Below are positions 35,301 through 47,300 of a stretch of 64,000 nucleotides of DNA, piece by piece. The translations under genes and the position numbers were made by a program. The stretch lies in NCBI GenBank assembly GCA_905221605.1, contig CAJNDS010002135.1:425501-489500 (forward strand). The letters are read 5' to 3'. Every line of letters starts with the position of its first letter. Position 1 is the stretch's first letter. The notes beneath the pieces were generated by a model. That model worked only from the letters and a program-made list of their open reading frames with translations, ran no database searches and was not told the origin of the DNA. Source of the stretch: Symbiodinium natans (lineage: Eukaryota; Sar; Dinophyceae; Suessiales; Symbiodiniaceae).

Positions 35301-38300
35301 TCCTGGCAAACTGGTCTGCGGCCTGGTACTTGTCGTAGTAGGTTTGGGCTGCCTCCCTGACTAACCCCCACCATTCAGCTGAGCCTGCACTGATGTCACT
35401 CATGGCATTCTCTAAGCAGTGCAACCAGTCTCCGAAATCCACTGAGGCCGTGTCGCTCATCTCTGGCAACTTGGGGACTTCTATCGACACCCGGCCTACC
35501 TCCTCCTGGATCTTGGACCCCTTTCCCGAGATCACCCTTTCGAGGCCCTCCAGGAGCCGGTGGGGCTTCAGGGTGCGTTGTTCCTTCCCCAACAGCACCT
35601 TGCACACGTGAAGGGACCCCAGCATTGCCACTCCTCGGCACAACGTCGAGCGGCCTCATTGTTGTTGGAGCAACTGCCTTAGCACTCCCTCCATGAAGAT
35701 ATCCTCCATATACTTCAGGCTCTCCAACCGGTCCCTCTGGCACCTCCTCGAAGCCAACACGCCGAACGCCTGCAGGTAAATCTGGTGGCCTGTCTGTCGG
35801 AGAAAAGGGGTTTGCCGTCGCTCTAGCCTGACTCTCCACTGCTGCCGACACCGATGACATACTCAGTGCTACTGCTGAACCCGACACCGGAGGCATACTC
35901 AAGGACGTTGTTGCTGGACCCGACACCGGAGGCGTACTCAAGGACGTTGCTGCTGGGCCCGACACCAGAGGCATACTCAAGGACGTGGTTGCTAAGCCCG
36001 ACACCTGAGGCATACTCAAGGACGTGGTTGCTAGGCCCGACACCGGAGGCATACTCAAGGACACTGCTGCTGGGCCCGACACCGGAGGCATACTCAAGGA
36101 CGCTGCTGCTGGGCCCGACACCGGATGCATACTCAAGGATGCTTCTGCTGGGCCCGACACCGAAGCCGCCCTCAACCTTTGCACCTCAAGGCGCAACTGA
36201 CTGGCTTCTTGCCTGCTCGTTTCAAGCTGTCCCAAGATCCCTTGCATCTGGCGCCGCACCTCTGCCTCCACGGCCTCCCTTGTGCTTTCTCCAGAGCTTC
36301 CTTCTCCAGAACGCGACCCTCCAGCTCCACCTCCATAAAGCAACGGAGCCCTCCCTTCCATGTCTTGAAGCTGCCTCCATTGCTCCCTTGAAAACAGAGC
36401 ATCTTCCCTCGCTCCTTCAGACGGAGGCGAAGCCACAGTCCTTTGTCTCACTCTTGACGTCGGGGGACTCGGAAACGGCGACGGTGGCCACAAAGGTCCC
36501 GCCGCCTGCTGCGACCTCATCTCCTGGAAAAACGTCCCAATCCGCTGCACCCACGTTGGCAAGTTCCTTCGCGTTCCAAAGGCCTCCATACTCCAAGCTG
36601 CAGCTTCTGACATGTTCGCATCACCAGTTCTCACAGCGCCCATCACCAAGGCTTGAGCTCCTTGCCCAACCACAGGCCCGTCCTCCCCTACAGCCGGCAT
36701 CACCATCTCGGCTCCTTGCCGCTGTTCCGGGGTTCGCTGCCCCCAGGACTGCTCCATCTGGTGACCAGGAGATGCCACCGCCATTGCCCTCAGTGCCAAC
36801 GATGTCTCACCAACGCCCGACCTCTGAGAACTTCCCAGCTCGATCTTCACGTGCGCTAGCAGTATTTGGGCCATACCCTGTTGGGCATCTGGAGTTATCT
36901 GGGTCTCAAGGGCTTGTGCAAAGTCAGCATCAAACGCGGCCATGGCATGCGACGGGGTCGCGTGGCTTCTTTTGTTCTGCAATTCACAACGATCAAGCGT
37001 ACAGCCATGATCTTTACACTGTACATGCTCTGGCTCCGTGCCGTTGTTTTGAACACATGTGCCCTATGGCATATACGTGACGGCTCAAGGGTCCATACGT
37101 AGCCAACCCCTTTGGTTTTGTACACACACGGCGGAGGCATGCGGCCCACGTACTTCCCTGACTCCTTCAAGTCACTCCCGCGCATCAACAGTTTAGGGTT
37201 TCGGGTTTCGGGTGAAAAGAGACCCTTCCAATCTCTGGCCAATTTGGGGCTGGCAGGTGGGCGCCCCAAAGTCTAAAGCCCTCAAGATCAGGGGGGGCAC
37301 CTCAAAAGCCCCTTAGCCCAAAGCGCTACACTCACACTCTGCTACACTCTACTACACTCTACCTACACTCTACCTACACTCTATTGCACTCTACACTCTG
37401 CTACACTCTACTAGCACTCTACTATTCTCCACTGCACTCTGTTACCTTCGGCTACACTCTGCTCCACTCTACTACATTCTGCTACACTCTGCTACACTCT
37501 ACTACACTCTACTGCACTCTACTACACTCTACTGCATTCTGTGACACTCGACTACAGTCTGCTACACTCTCAAGACTTTTCCTATCATGCCAAAATGGCA
37601 GCCAGAAAGATACCTTTTTGTCGTGCCAAGCCACTGCTTGTGAACCGTCTTTCGAGCTTGTGCCTGCTTATAATACTGAGCCTGGCAGGACTCGAACCTG
37701 CAATCTTTGGTTCCGGAGACCAATTGTGAGGTAAGACAGTTGCAGAGTGTACTCTTCTTCTTCTCTCTTGTTTTGTTACGCTGCTTCGTGGCATAAGCCC
37801 CCTACGGGGATCGAGCCCGTGACCATACGCTTACGGAGCGCATGCTCTGCAAACCCTAAACCCCAAACCCCAAACCCTAAACCCTAAACCCTAATTCCTA
37901 ACCGCCCAGCACCGCCGCCCAAGCGGCCACGACTCCGGGGCTGGGACGACGAGACCGGCGAGGTGGCTGAAAGTGCTGGGGGGGGGCGGGGATTGGAAGG
38001 TTTAGGGGTTTAGGGTTTAGGGTTTAGGCCCTAAACCCTAAACTTCCCTAAACTTTAGGGTTTAGCAAATAAATGTTATAGGGTTGTAGGGTTAACAGTT
38101 TGGGGTTGTAGGGTTCTGGAGGGTTTAGGGTTATAAGGTTATAGGTTGGGGTGTTCCCCCTTATATTAACAGTCCTGAATAGGGACCTCCCGATTATAAT
38201 CCCTATTAAGGACTGTGAGTAAACGGGGGAACATCCCAAGTCATAGGGTTAACAGTTTAGGGTTATAGGGTTCTGGAGGGTTGAGGGTTATAGGATAGGG

Positions 38301-41300
38301 TGTACGGTTTATGGTTTAGGAAGAGGACCTGGGGTATTGGGTTGGGGGATTGGGGGTTTTGTTTTTTTGGTGGATGTTTGAAGTTCTGAGGTTTGTGCTA
38401 CCCTAAACCCTAAACCCTAAACCCTAAACCCTAAACCCTAAACCCTAAACCCTAAACCCTAAACCCTAAACCCTAAACCCTAAACCCTAAACACCAAACA
38501 CCAAACCCCAAACCCTAGAATGCCTTCAAACCCTGGAATGCCTCTAGGCCTAGAAGCTTTGCGCGAGCCCGCAAACCTTAAAGAGCCCTGCAAGACCATA
38601 AGCCCTTGAAGCCCTTGAAGTCCTGTAGGCCCTGTAAGCCCTACAAGACCTCTAAGCCTCTGAAACACCAGAAATCAGGGCTTGGTGCAGTGTTGCAAAA
38701 CCTCTCGCCTTTACCACCAAACCTCAAATCCCAAAACTTGGGATGTTCCCCCTTTGTACTAACAGTCCTTAAAAGGGAATGTACGCCCCCCTGTTATATG
38801 TAATCCCCCCCATCAAGGACTGTGAGGAAAAGGGGGAACCTCCGGGAACATCCCAACCCAAAACCCTAAATCTTACAACCTAAGTCAATTTAGATTTCTT
38901 CAGAAGTCAGGGGCAGAGCCACCCCCAAATCCCTACCTTAGACTTCACGTGTCGTCATGAGAATATGAGCACCACAGCTAAGGTTCAAGCCGGATATTAC
39001 ACCAAACCCATAGTCCATAAGCCCCTCACACTTCAGCTCTGAGCCCCTAAACCCCAAACCCTATACCCCGAAACCCTTAACCCTATACCCTAAACCCTAA
39101 GCCCTGTGCCCTAAAGCCCTAAACCCTAAACCCCTAAACCCTAACCCCTAAACCCTAAGCCCTAAGCCCTAAACCCTAAACCCCTAAACCCTAAACCCTC
39201 TATCACCAGAGGTCTTGCGACAGCGGGCGCAGGAGGCCGACTGGAGGAGGTGCCGGCACTTGGGGTTTTAAGGGGTTGGGGTTAGGGTTTAGGGTTTAGG
39301 GTTTAGGGATTAGGGTTTAGGGTTTAGGGTTTGGGGTTTAGGGTTTAGGGTTTAGGGTTCAGGGTTTAGGTTTTTAGGGGGGTGTAGGGGCTTCGAGATG
39401 CAGGGGCTTCGGGATTTAGGCTTTCGGGTTGTGGGGTTTAAGGTCTTCAGGGTTTGTTAAGGAGCAAAACCTTAGGCTCACAATCATATGGCATTTGGGG
39501 GGCTGTGATTAAGCCCCGAACCGAAACTGTTCCTAAGCCCGAAGCCCCTAAAGCCTGTAAAGCCTCTAAAGCCGCTAAACCCCTCAACCCCTAAAGCCCC
39601 TAAACCCTCTAAACCCTAAACCCTCTAAACCCTAAACCCTAAACCCTAAACCCTAACCCCTAAACCCTAAACCCTAAACCCTAAACCCTAAACCCTAAAC
39701 CCTAAACCCTAAACCCTAAACCATAAGCCCGGCGAATTCCAGGCTCTGCGTCGACATCCCGGGGGGCGGGCGCGGGGGCGTGCCCGAGCGGGAGACGTGC
39801 CTCCTGGAGATCGAAGGAGCTCGCTTAGAGTTTTAGGGTTTAGGGTTTAGGGTTTAGGGTTTAGGGTTTAGGGTTTAGGGTTTAGGGTTTAGGGTCCGAG
39901 GCAAAGGGGTTTTGCTAGGGCTGTTTTGGGATTTTGTGGGGGATGAGGTTGGTGGGCTTTAGGGGCTGAAGCTTGTGGTGGGATGTTCTTCAATAGGGAT
40001 GACCTTCCGGGTGTACCACTGGAAACGAAAAACCAGCCGACTCTGCTATCTGTGATACTAAGCCGGAGACAGACACTCATTTAGGGATGAAAGCAAACTT
40101 AAACCCTTGAACCCGTAAAACCCCAAACCCCCAACCTAAAACCCCAAACCCCCAACCTAAAACCCCAAACCCCCCAAACCTAAAACCCCTAATTCCCAAA
40201 CCTAAAACCCCTAACCCCCAAACCTAAAACCCCAAACCCCCAACCGAAAACATCTGAACCCCATGAAGCCCCAAACTCCCCAGCAGCCCGAAGGTGTAAG
40301 CCCGAGTGCCCGCCTGCGGCAGGACGACTCCACGACGTCCAGGTTCGGGCAAAGCCTTCAGCCCCAAGTAAACCCCTAAAACCCTGAACCCTGAACCCTA
40401 AACCTTGAAACATGAGCCCTACTTCTATCCTGAACCCCAAGCCCTAAACCCTACACCCTAAACCCTAAACCCTAAACCCTAAACCCTAAACCCGAAACCC
40501 TAAACCCTGAAGAACTATGAGCCCTCAAGCTTACGCGAGGGCTTGGGCTTCGAGCTCCAGGGTTGAACTTGAAGGTTTGCTCCAGGTTCGGGTTTAGGGT
40601 TTAGGGTTTAGGGTTTAGGGTTTAGGGTTTAGGGTTTAGGGTTTAGGGTTTAGGGTTTCAGGGTTTCAGGGTTAGGGTTTAGGGTTTAGGGTTTAGGATC
40701 AGGGTCCGGGATTCATCTTAGGGCCTTTCGGATTCAAGGCTTTGGGGCGCCTAGAATTTGGGTTTCGGGTTTTGGGTTTAGGGACCCTAAGGCCTCAATA
40801 CTAGGGGGGCATTCAGGTTTTAGGGTCTGTTTTTGTTGAGGGATGAGATCGAACCCATTGTCGACGGCAATTCTCTTGCTGGCCCATTCGGAAAAAGGCA
40901 TTGAATGGGTTGCTTCAGTTGATGGTGTTAGGGGGTGTAATTCAGTCGATTTCGGATTCCTAAACCCTAAGCCCTAAACCCGAAGCCCTAAACCCTAAAC
41001 CCGAAACCCTAAACCCTAAACCCTAAACCCTAAACCCCACTGGCTTCGAGAGGTAAACTTCCTGGAGGAGCCCACAGGGGACTATGTGGAGACGGCGGTG
41101 AACATCGCTTGGGGCCACAGCGGGTCCCCGGAACAGGGTTTAGGGTTTAGGGTTTGGGGTTTAGGGTTTAGGGTTTAGGGCTTAGGGTTTAGGATTGAGG
41201 GTGTAGGGTTGAGGGTGTAAGCCCTGAAATTTGCACCCTAAACCCTAAACCCGAAACCGGAAACCCGACTACCGCCCAGGTCATGAACATTCATCAGACG

Positions 41301-44300
41301 CAGCCGGAAGGAGACATCCTTCTTTTCCTGACAGGCAGGGAGGAGCGCGATCTGGAAGCACACACGCCCTCAAAGACCCTAAGCCCCCAAAGCCTTAACC
41401 TTCCGGGTCTGGGGTGAAGTGTGCAGGGTTTCGGGTCTAAGCGTTTAGGGTTTAGAGGCTTGGAGGATTTTTTCTCTAATCTTAAACCCTAAGCCTCCGT
41501 GGCACGCGGGATAAGTGTTAGCTGTTGGTGGCCAACTTCTTGCTCAGGGTGGCATGCTGCCTTGCTTAGATGGGTATTTCCCAAAATCGGGGTACCCTAT
41601 TTTCTACCCCAAATAGAATAGAATCCCCTTAAAGGGACCCCCTAAAAATGACCCTATTGTCGGAAACCCCCAAATTGATCCTTTGCTGGCCAATGCAAGT
41701 CCACGAGGACAGGTTTCGAATCCATGAGTTTGAGAATACTTGCGACTGACTGCCCCCAAACCCCAAACCCTAAACTTAAACCCTAAATTCCTAAACCCTA
41801 AACCCCTAAACCCTAAACCCTAACCCCTAAACCCCTAGACCCCAAACCCCAAACCCTAAACCCCAAAGCCCTAAGAGTTCGGCCCCGAAGCCAGTGCTCG
41901 AGGAGATCGAGGCGGCGTGTGGCGCCATCATGGAGCGCTGGCACCGGGCGCCTTGCTCCGCAGTTATGCCAGACATGGGTCGGGGATATTTCGGGTGTAG
42001 GGTTTAGGGTGTAGGGGTTAAGGTGTAGGGGGGGTAGGGTTTAGGGTTTAGGGTTTAGGGTTTAGGGTTTAGGGTTTAGGATTTGGGCCCAAGTCGGCGA
42101 CCCTAAGCCCTAAACCCTAAACCCTAAACCCTAAACCCTAAACCCTAAACCCTAAACCCTAAACCCTAATGGCCCAAGTCGGGGGGAATCGTCGGGCAAA
42201 CTTGCCAAGTAGTCGGCGACCATGGCAAAGTTGGGGCCCTGGGTCCTAGGGTTCCAGGGTCTTAGGGTTCCTGAACGATTTAGGGTTTAGGGTTTAGGGG
42301 TTTAGGGTTTTTAAGGTTTAGGGTTTAGGGTTTAGGATTCAAGACCTAGGGTTTCAGGTTTGGGTTCGTTAAAGCGAAAGAAAATCGTTTGCTGGATATG
42401 AAAGGGTGGGTGGGTAGATATTCCATACCAGAGTAGCGAGCTTGACTAATGAATGCTTGGACTTGAGATGCTGAAACCCCAAACCCCAAACCCCAAACCC
42501 CAAACCCCAAACCCCAAACCCCAAACCCCAAACCCCAAACCCCAAACCCCAAACCCCAAACCCCAAACCCCAAACCCCAAGCCCTAAACCCTAAACCCTA
42601 AACCCTAAACCCTAAACCCTAAACCCTAAACCCACGTAGGGCGCCCTGGATCCTTTGAGTCTGCACCCCAGCCAGGCGAGGGAGCTGGCGGAACGACCGT
42701 CGCTGAAGCCCAAGCCCCTCCACACGGCCGCTGGGCTGCGGAATGTTGTTTAGGGTTTAGGGTTTAGGGTTTAGGGTTTCAGAGGCCCCTCGGATTCTGG
42801 CCCTACTGTGGGCATTGCTCAGGTGCCCCTTCATGGAACTCTGCCCAAGGAGCAGCAGATCAAGGCTTCCAAAATGCAGTCCACTTGGGTTTAGGGGTTA
42901 GGGTTAGGGTTTAGGGTTTAGGGTTTAGGGTTTAGGGTTTGGGGTTTGGGGTTTGGGGTTTGGGGCGAGGGGGGGGAAGACTAACAGTCCTGAATAGGGA
43001 TTGCGGTACCCCCTAGTGTAACCCCTATGAAGGACTGTTAGTATAAGGGGGAACGTCCCAAGACATGAACCTTAATGGCCCAAATCATCAGGCAAATGCG
43101 CCTAATTCGTCGGCCAGTGCAAATGTGCTTGCGTCAGTTATCGTCACTCCGCCCCTCCCCCAGGTCAGACCCTCCCAAATTTCACCCCCGCGCAAACTCA
43201 CCCTCCCCCGGTTCAAGACCTGGGGCGTTTAGGATTCGGGTTTAGGGTGTAAGGCTCAAGACCCAGGGCTTAAAGTTTAGGGTTCATTAATTACGCGAAA
43301 TGATTTTTCTAATGCTATGGGATCCACAGTGAGTAGATATTCGCTACCAGAATAGCGAGCTTGACTCACGAATGCTTGGACTTGAGATGCTGAACCCTAA
43401 ACCCTAAACCTCAACCCCAAACCCTAAACCCTAGACCCAAAGATTCAGCCCTGAGCCCGGGAAGCACCTCATAAAGGTGTCGGATTTCCGTGCTTCCGGG
43501 GGTTTCGGTTTGGTTGCTGGACTTTCAGCCCAAGCCTTACACTTTGAACTCAAAACCCAGCACGCCAAGCCCCTAAACCCTAAACCCTAAACCCTAAACC
43601 CTAAACCCTAAACCCTAAACCCTAAACCCTAAACCCTAAAACCCCAAGCCCCATCTTGTCTGGTAGGCGTTCGTGGCGGCCCCCAGGGGAGCAAGAAAGG
43701 CTCAGTCCCTTCGCGTTGATTCTTTTCTTTTTTGCCTTGCACAGCGAGTTGCTTAAGATGAAGGGCTTTCCTAAACACTAAGCCTTAAACCCTAAGAACT
43801 GAGCGTAAGCCCTAAACCCTAAACCCTAAACCCTAAGCCCTACGCCCTACGCCCTAAGCCCTAAACCCTAAACCCTAAACCCTCAGCCCTAAACCCTAAG
43901 CCCTAAACAGCCCTAAGCCCTAAACAGCCTTAAGCCTTAGACTCATTTCGGGTGTAGAGCGTTCCGTGCTTGCGGAGGCCCATGGGATCCTGCTCAATAG
44001 GGTTTAGGGTTTAGGGTTTAGGGTTTAGGGTTTAGGGTTTGGGGTCTAGAGTTCAGGGTGCAGGGTTTTGGGTTTAGGGTTAGTCAGCACTTAAGGTTCG
44101 GAGGATGAGACCCCCCCCCCCCGCCCTTCCTCCAAAAAAGAAAGCCTTAAACCCTAAACCCAGCCCCCAAACCCTAAACTCTAAATCCTAAGCCCTAAGC
44201 CCTAAGCCCCTTGCGGAGCGCAGCCCAAAAATCGCAGGTCGTGGTGTCCACCAATCTGGCGGAAGCGTCTGCTAGGGGCCCCAAAGTTTGGGGTCCACGG

Positions 44301-47300
44301 TTGCAGGTGATGAGCATGTCCTAGACCCTAAACCCTAAACCCTAAACCCTAAACCCTAAACCCTAAACCCTAAATTTCAGGCCTAGCGGCACGGGCCGGC
44401 CCCCGCCCCCCACAGCACGAAACCTTGAACCTTGGCACTGTCTTCTCTTTCCCGTGTCTTTGTCCTCTCCTTCTCTCTGTCTCTCTTTCTCCTGCCTTCG
44501 CCCCCCCTCCCTCCCCCCCCCTCCCCCCCCGGCGCGCGCGCGCGCGCGCGCCGCGCGCGCGCGCGCGCACCCGCATCAGGAGCATCAGTGGGGTTGGTTT
44601 GGGGGCCTTAAAAGCATTCTATGCATGCGTTTTGCCTTCGAAAAACCTTCAGAAAACGCTGTAAACACGTGTTTTTGGGCCTGGGAAGCCTTTTGGAACC
44701 CAGGAAAGGGAGCATCATGAGCATCAGCGGCCTCCCCCAGGCCATCCAAAACCCCCTTAAACACGCCGATTGTATGTGCTTGAACCCTTGCGTGCCCACG
44801 AAACCCCCAAAAGCAAGACCCCGAATGCCCTTAAGGGCATTTGGGGTCCTGCTGTTCGGGTGTTTTGTAGGCACGAAGCCGTTCGAGCGCGTAAAATGAG
44901 CGATTTTAGGGGCGTTTTTACGTGGACCCACAAAACACTCGGTATTTACGAGGTTTTCTGCTGTTGGAACCCCCCCCCAAACCGAGCATCATGAGCATCA
45001 GCTGGGTCTCTGGGCCGTCGGCCCGGACCCCCCCACGAAGCCCATGAGAAGCGATGGCTCGATGATGCGCCCGGACCCCGCGCATCAGCAGCATCAAGAC
45101 CCCCCCCGGACGTGGGTTTCGATGATGCGCACTTTGGGGGCGGGTCAAGGGCAACAGGGGTGGGGGTCGGAGGCACGCGTGAAAAACCTCATAAAAACAC
45201 GGTATTTACGGTGATTTCAGCGTTTTTCAGCGTTTTTTACTGCCTTGGGGCCGCGGGCCAGGGCTGCTGATGCTCATGATGCTCGCCTGGTTTTGGGCTT
45301 CCGGTACGTACCCCCCCTACCCCCCCCCCCCCCGTTTTGGGGGGGTAAGGAGGGAAAGGTTTTCACCACCTTTTCCCATCCAACACGCCGCCAGGGTCGG
45401 CGGACCCTAAACCCTAAACCCTAAACCCTAAACCCGAAACCCTAAACCCTAAACCCTCTCTACCTATGTATATTTAAACCTTAATGGGGTCGTGTTCTGA
45501 TTATGAGTTTTTGGGGTTTTTAGGATTTAGGATTTAGGATTTAGGATTTAGGATTTAGGGTTTAGGGTTTAGGATTTAGGATTTAGGATTTAGGGTTTAG
45601 GGTTTAGGATTTAGGATTTAGGATTTAGGGTTTAGGATTTAGGATTTAGGATTTAGGGTTCAGGGGCCTCTCTGGGGAGGCCCGGCTTCGTAATTTAGTA
45701 TTCGGGCGAGGCCCGGCTTCGTAATTTAGTATTCCGGGGAGGGCCGGCTTCGTAATTTAGTATTCCGGGGAGGCCCGGCTTCGTAATTTAGTATTCCGGG
45801 GAGGCCCGGCTTCGTAATTTAGTATTCCGGGGAGGCCCGGCTTCGTAATTTAGTATTCCGGGGAGGCCCGGCTTCGTATTTAGTATTCCGGGGAGGCCCG
45901 GCTTCGTAATTTAGTATTCCGGGGAGGCCCGGCTTCGTAATTTAGTATTCCGGGGAGGCCCGGCCTCGGCTTAATTTAGTATTCCGGGAGGCCCGGCTTC
46001 GTAATTTAGTATTCCGGGGAGGCCCGGCTTCGTAATTTAGTATTCCGGGGAGGCCCGGCTTCGTAATTTAGTATTCCGGGAGGCCCGGCTTCGTAATTTA
46101 GTATTCCGGGGAGGCCCGGCTTCGTAATTTAGTATTCCGGTGAAGTCCGGCTTCGTAATTTAATATTCCGGGGAGGTCCGGCTTCGTAATTTAATATTCC
46201 GGTGAGGCCTGGGGACTTGCTGGGAAGGGCCGTTTTGGTCAAAAATCCAGAAAACGAGAGCCCACCCGGGACCGTCGATTTCAGTACTAAAAAATCACAT
46301 TTTAAATAGGGACCCGGGCCGATCCTGGGGTCCCCCTCATTTGGGGTGTCGTAATTTAGTATTCCGGGGAGGCCCGGCTTCGTAATTTAGTAGGCCCGGC
46401 TTCGTAATTTAGTATTCCGGGGAGGCCCGGCTTCGTAATTTAGTATTCCGGTGAAGCCCGGCTTCGTAATTTAATATTCCGGGGAGGTCCGGCTTCGTAA
46501 TTTAGTATTCCGGGGAGGCCTGGGACTTGCTGGGAGGGGCCGTTTTGATCAAAAATCCAGAAAACGAGAGCCCACCCGGGACCGTCGATTTCAGTATTAA
46601 AAAATCACATTTTAAATAGGGACCCGGGCCGATCCTGGGGTCCCCCTCATTTGGGGTGTTTTTGGAGGCAAACTTTCCCTCTCAGGGGGGGGTCGGAGTT
46701 TGAGGCAAGGGGGGGTCTCCGAAGACTATTTTGCCTTTAAAATTGAAAAATACCACCCCCCTTGACCAAAACTAGGCTGTGAAAAGGTCGGGGGCGGCCC
46801 TTCGTCAGCATTGAGGCTTAAAAACACTGAAAAACATTGAAAAACCTTAAAAAACATTGAAAAACTCTGAAAAACTTTGAAAAACCTTGAAAAAGTTGCC
46901 ATCCTGAGGTGAAAGCTCCGTTTTGGTCAAAAAAAACCAAGAAAACGAGAGCCCACCCAGAACCGTCGGTTTCAGTACTAAAATATCGCATTTTTAATAG
47001 GGACCCGGCCCAATCCTGGGGTCCCCCTTCATTTGGGCAAACTTTCCCTCTCAAGGGGGGTCGGAGTTTGAGGCAAAGGGGGGTCTCCGAAGACTATTTT
47101 GCCTTTAAAATTGAAAAATGCCACCCTCGATCCTGGGGTGCAAACTTTCCCTCTCAAGGGGGGGTCGGAGTTTGAGGCAAGGGGGGGTCTCCAAAGACTA
47201 TTTTGCCTTTAAAATTGAAAAATACCACCACCCCTTGACCAAACTTAGGCTGTGACCAAAAAGGCTGTGGTCGCGGGGGCGGCCCTTCATCAGAACTGAG

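Larger units (their letters stand above)
27494..37190 (-). mobile_element. Ty1/copia-type LTR retrotransposon, 9.7 kb
   Basis: The element has 312-bp direct repeats at both ends (TGTTG...CAACA), a 6-bp target duplication, a polypurine tract, and two overlapping reading frames on the minus strand. The order protease-integrase-RT-RNase H is that of Ty1/copia. The LTRs look identical and the 2,601-codon frame is open, which indicates a recent insertion. It lies antisense inside the 13.4-kb helicase intron and landed in a telomere-like array. Extra domains (methyltransferase-like, dioxygenase-like, membrane tail) make it longer than a standard copia element of about 5 kb. Confidence 0.97.
37197..39742. 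other. Remainder of helicase intron 10
   Basis: It holds a CTACACT microsatellite (37320-37570), two tRNA-like fragments, two MITEs (38146 and 38738), and telomere-like arrays at about 38400-38495 and 39600-39722. A stretch at about 39214-39255 can read VLRQRAQEADWRR after a CAG and might be an extra exon, but it has no counterpart in the helicase family. Confidence 0.6.

Noticed and set aside
27838-35643. A separate gene for DNA methyltransferase or dioxygenase
   Set aside because: Both segments are within one uninterrupted polyprotein frame between LTRs, so they belong to the element.
35854-37080. 408-codon plus-strand frame across the retrotransposon
   Set aside because: It is antisense to Gag, built largely on the 39-bp minisatellite, and has no recognisable protein features.
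42346-42573. Gly/Phe/Trp-repeat protein on the minus strand
   Set aside because: It is simply the translation of the CCCCAAA array before exon 15.
45668-46208. CRISPR array
   Set aside because: The 31-bp units are directly abutting without unique spacers, and the context is eukaryotic.
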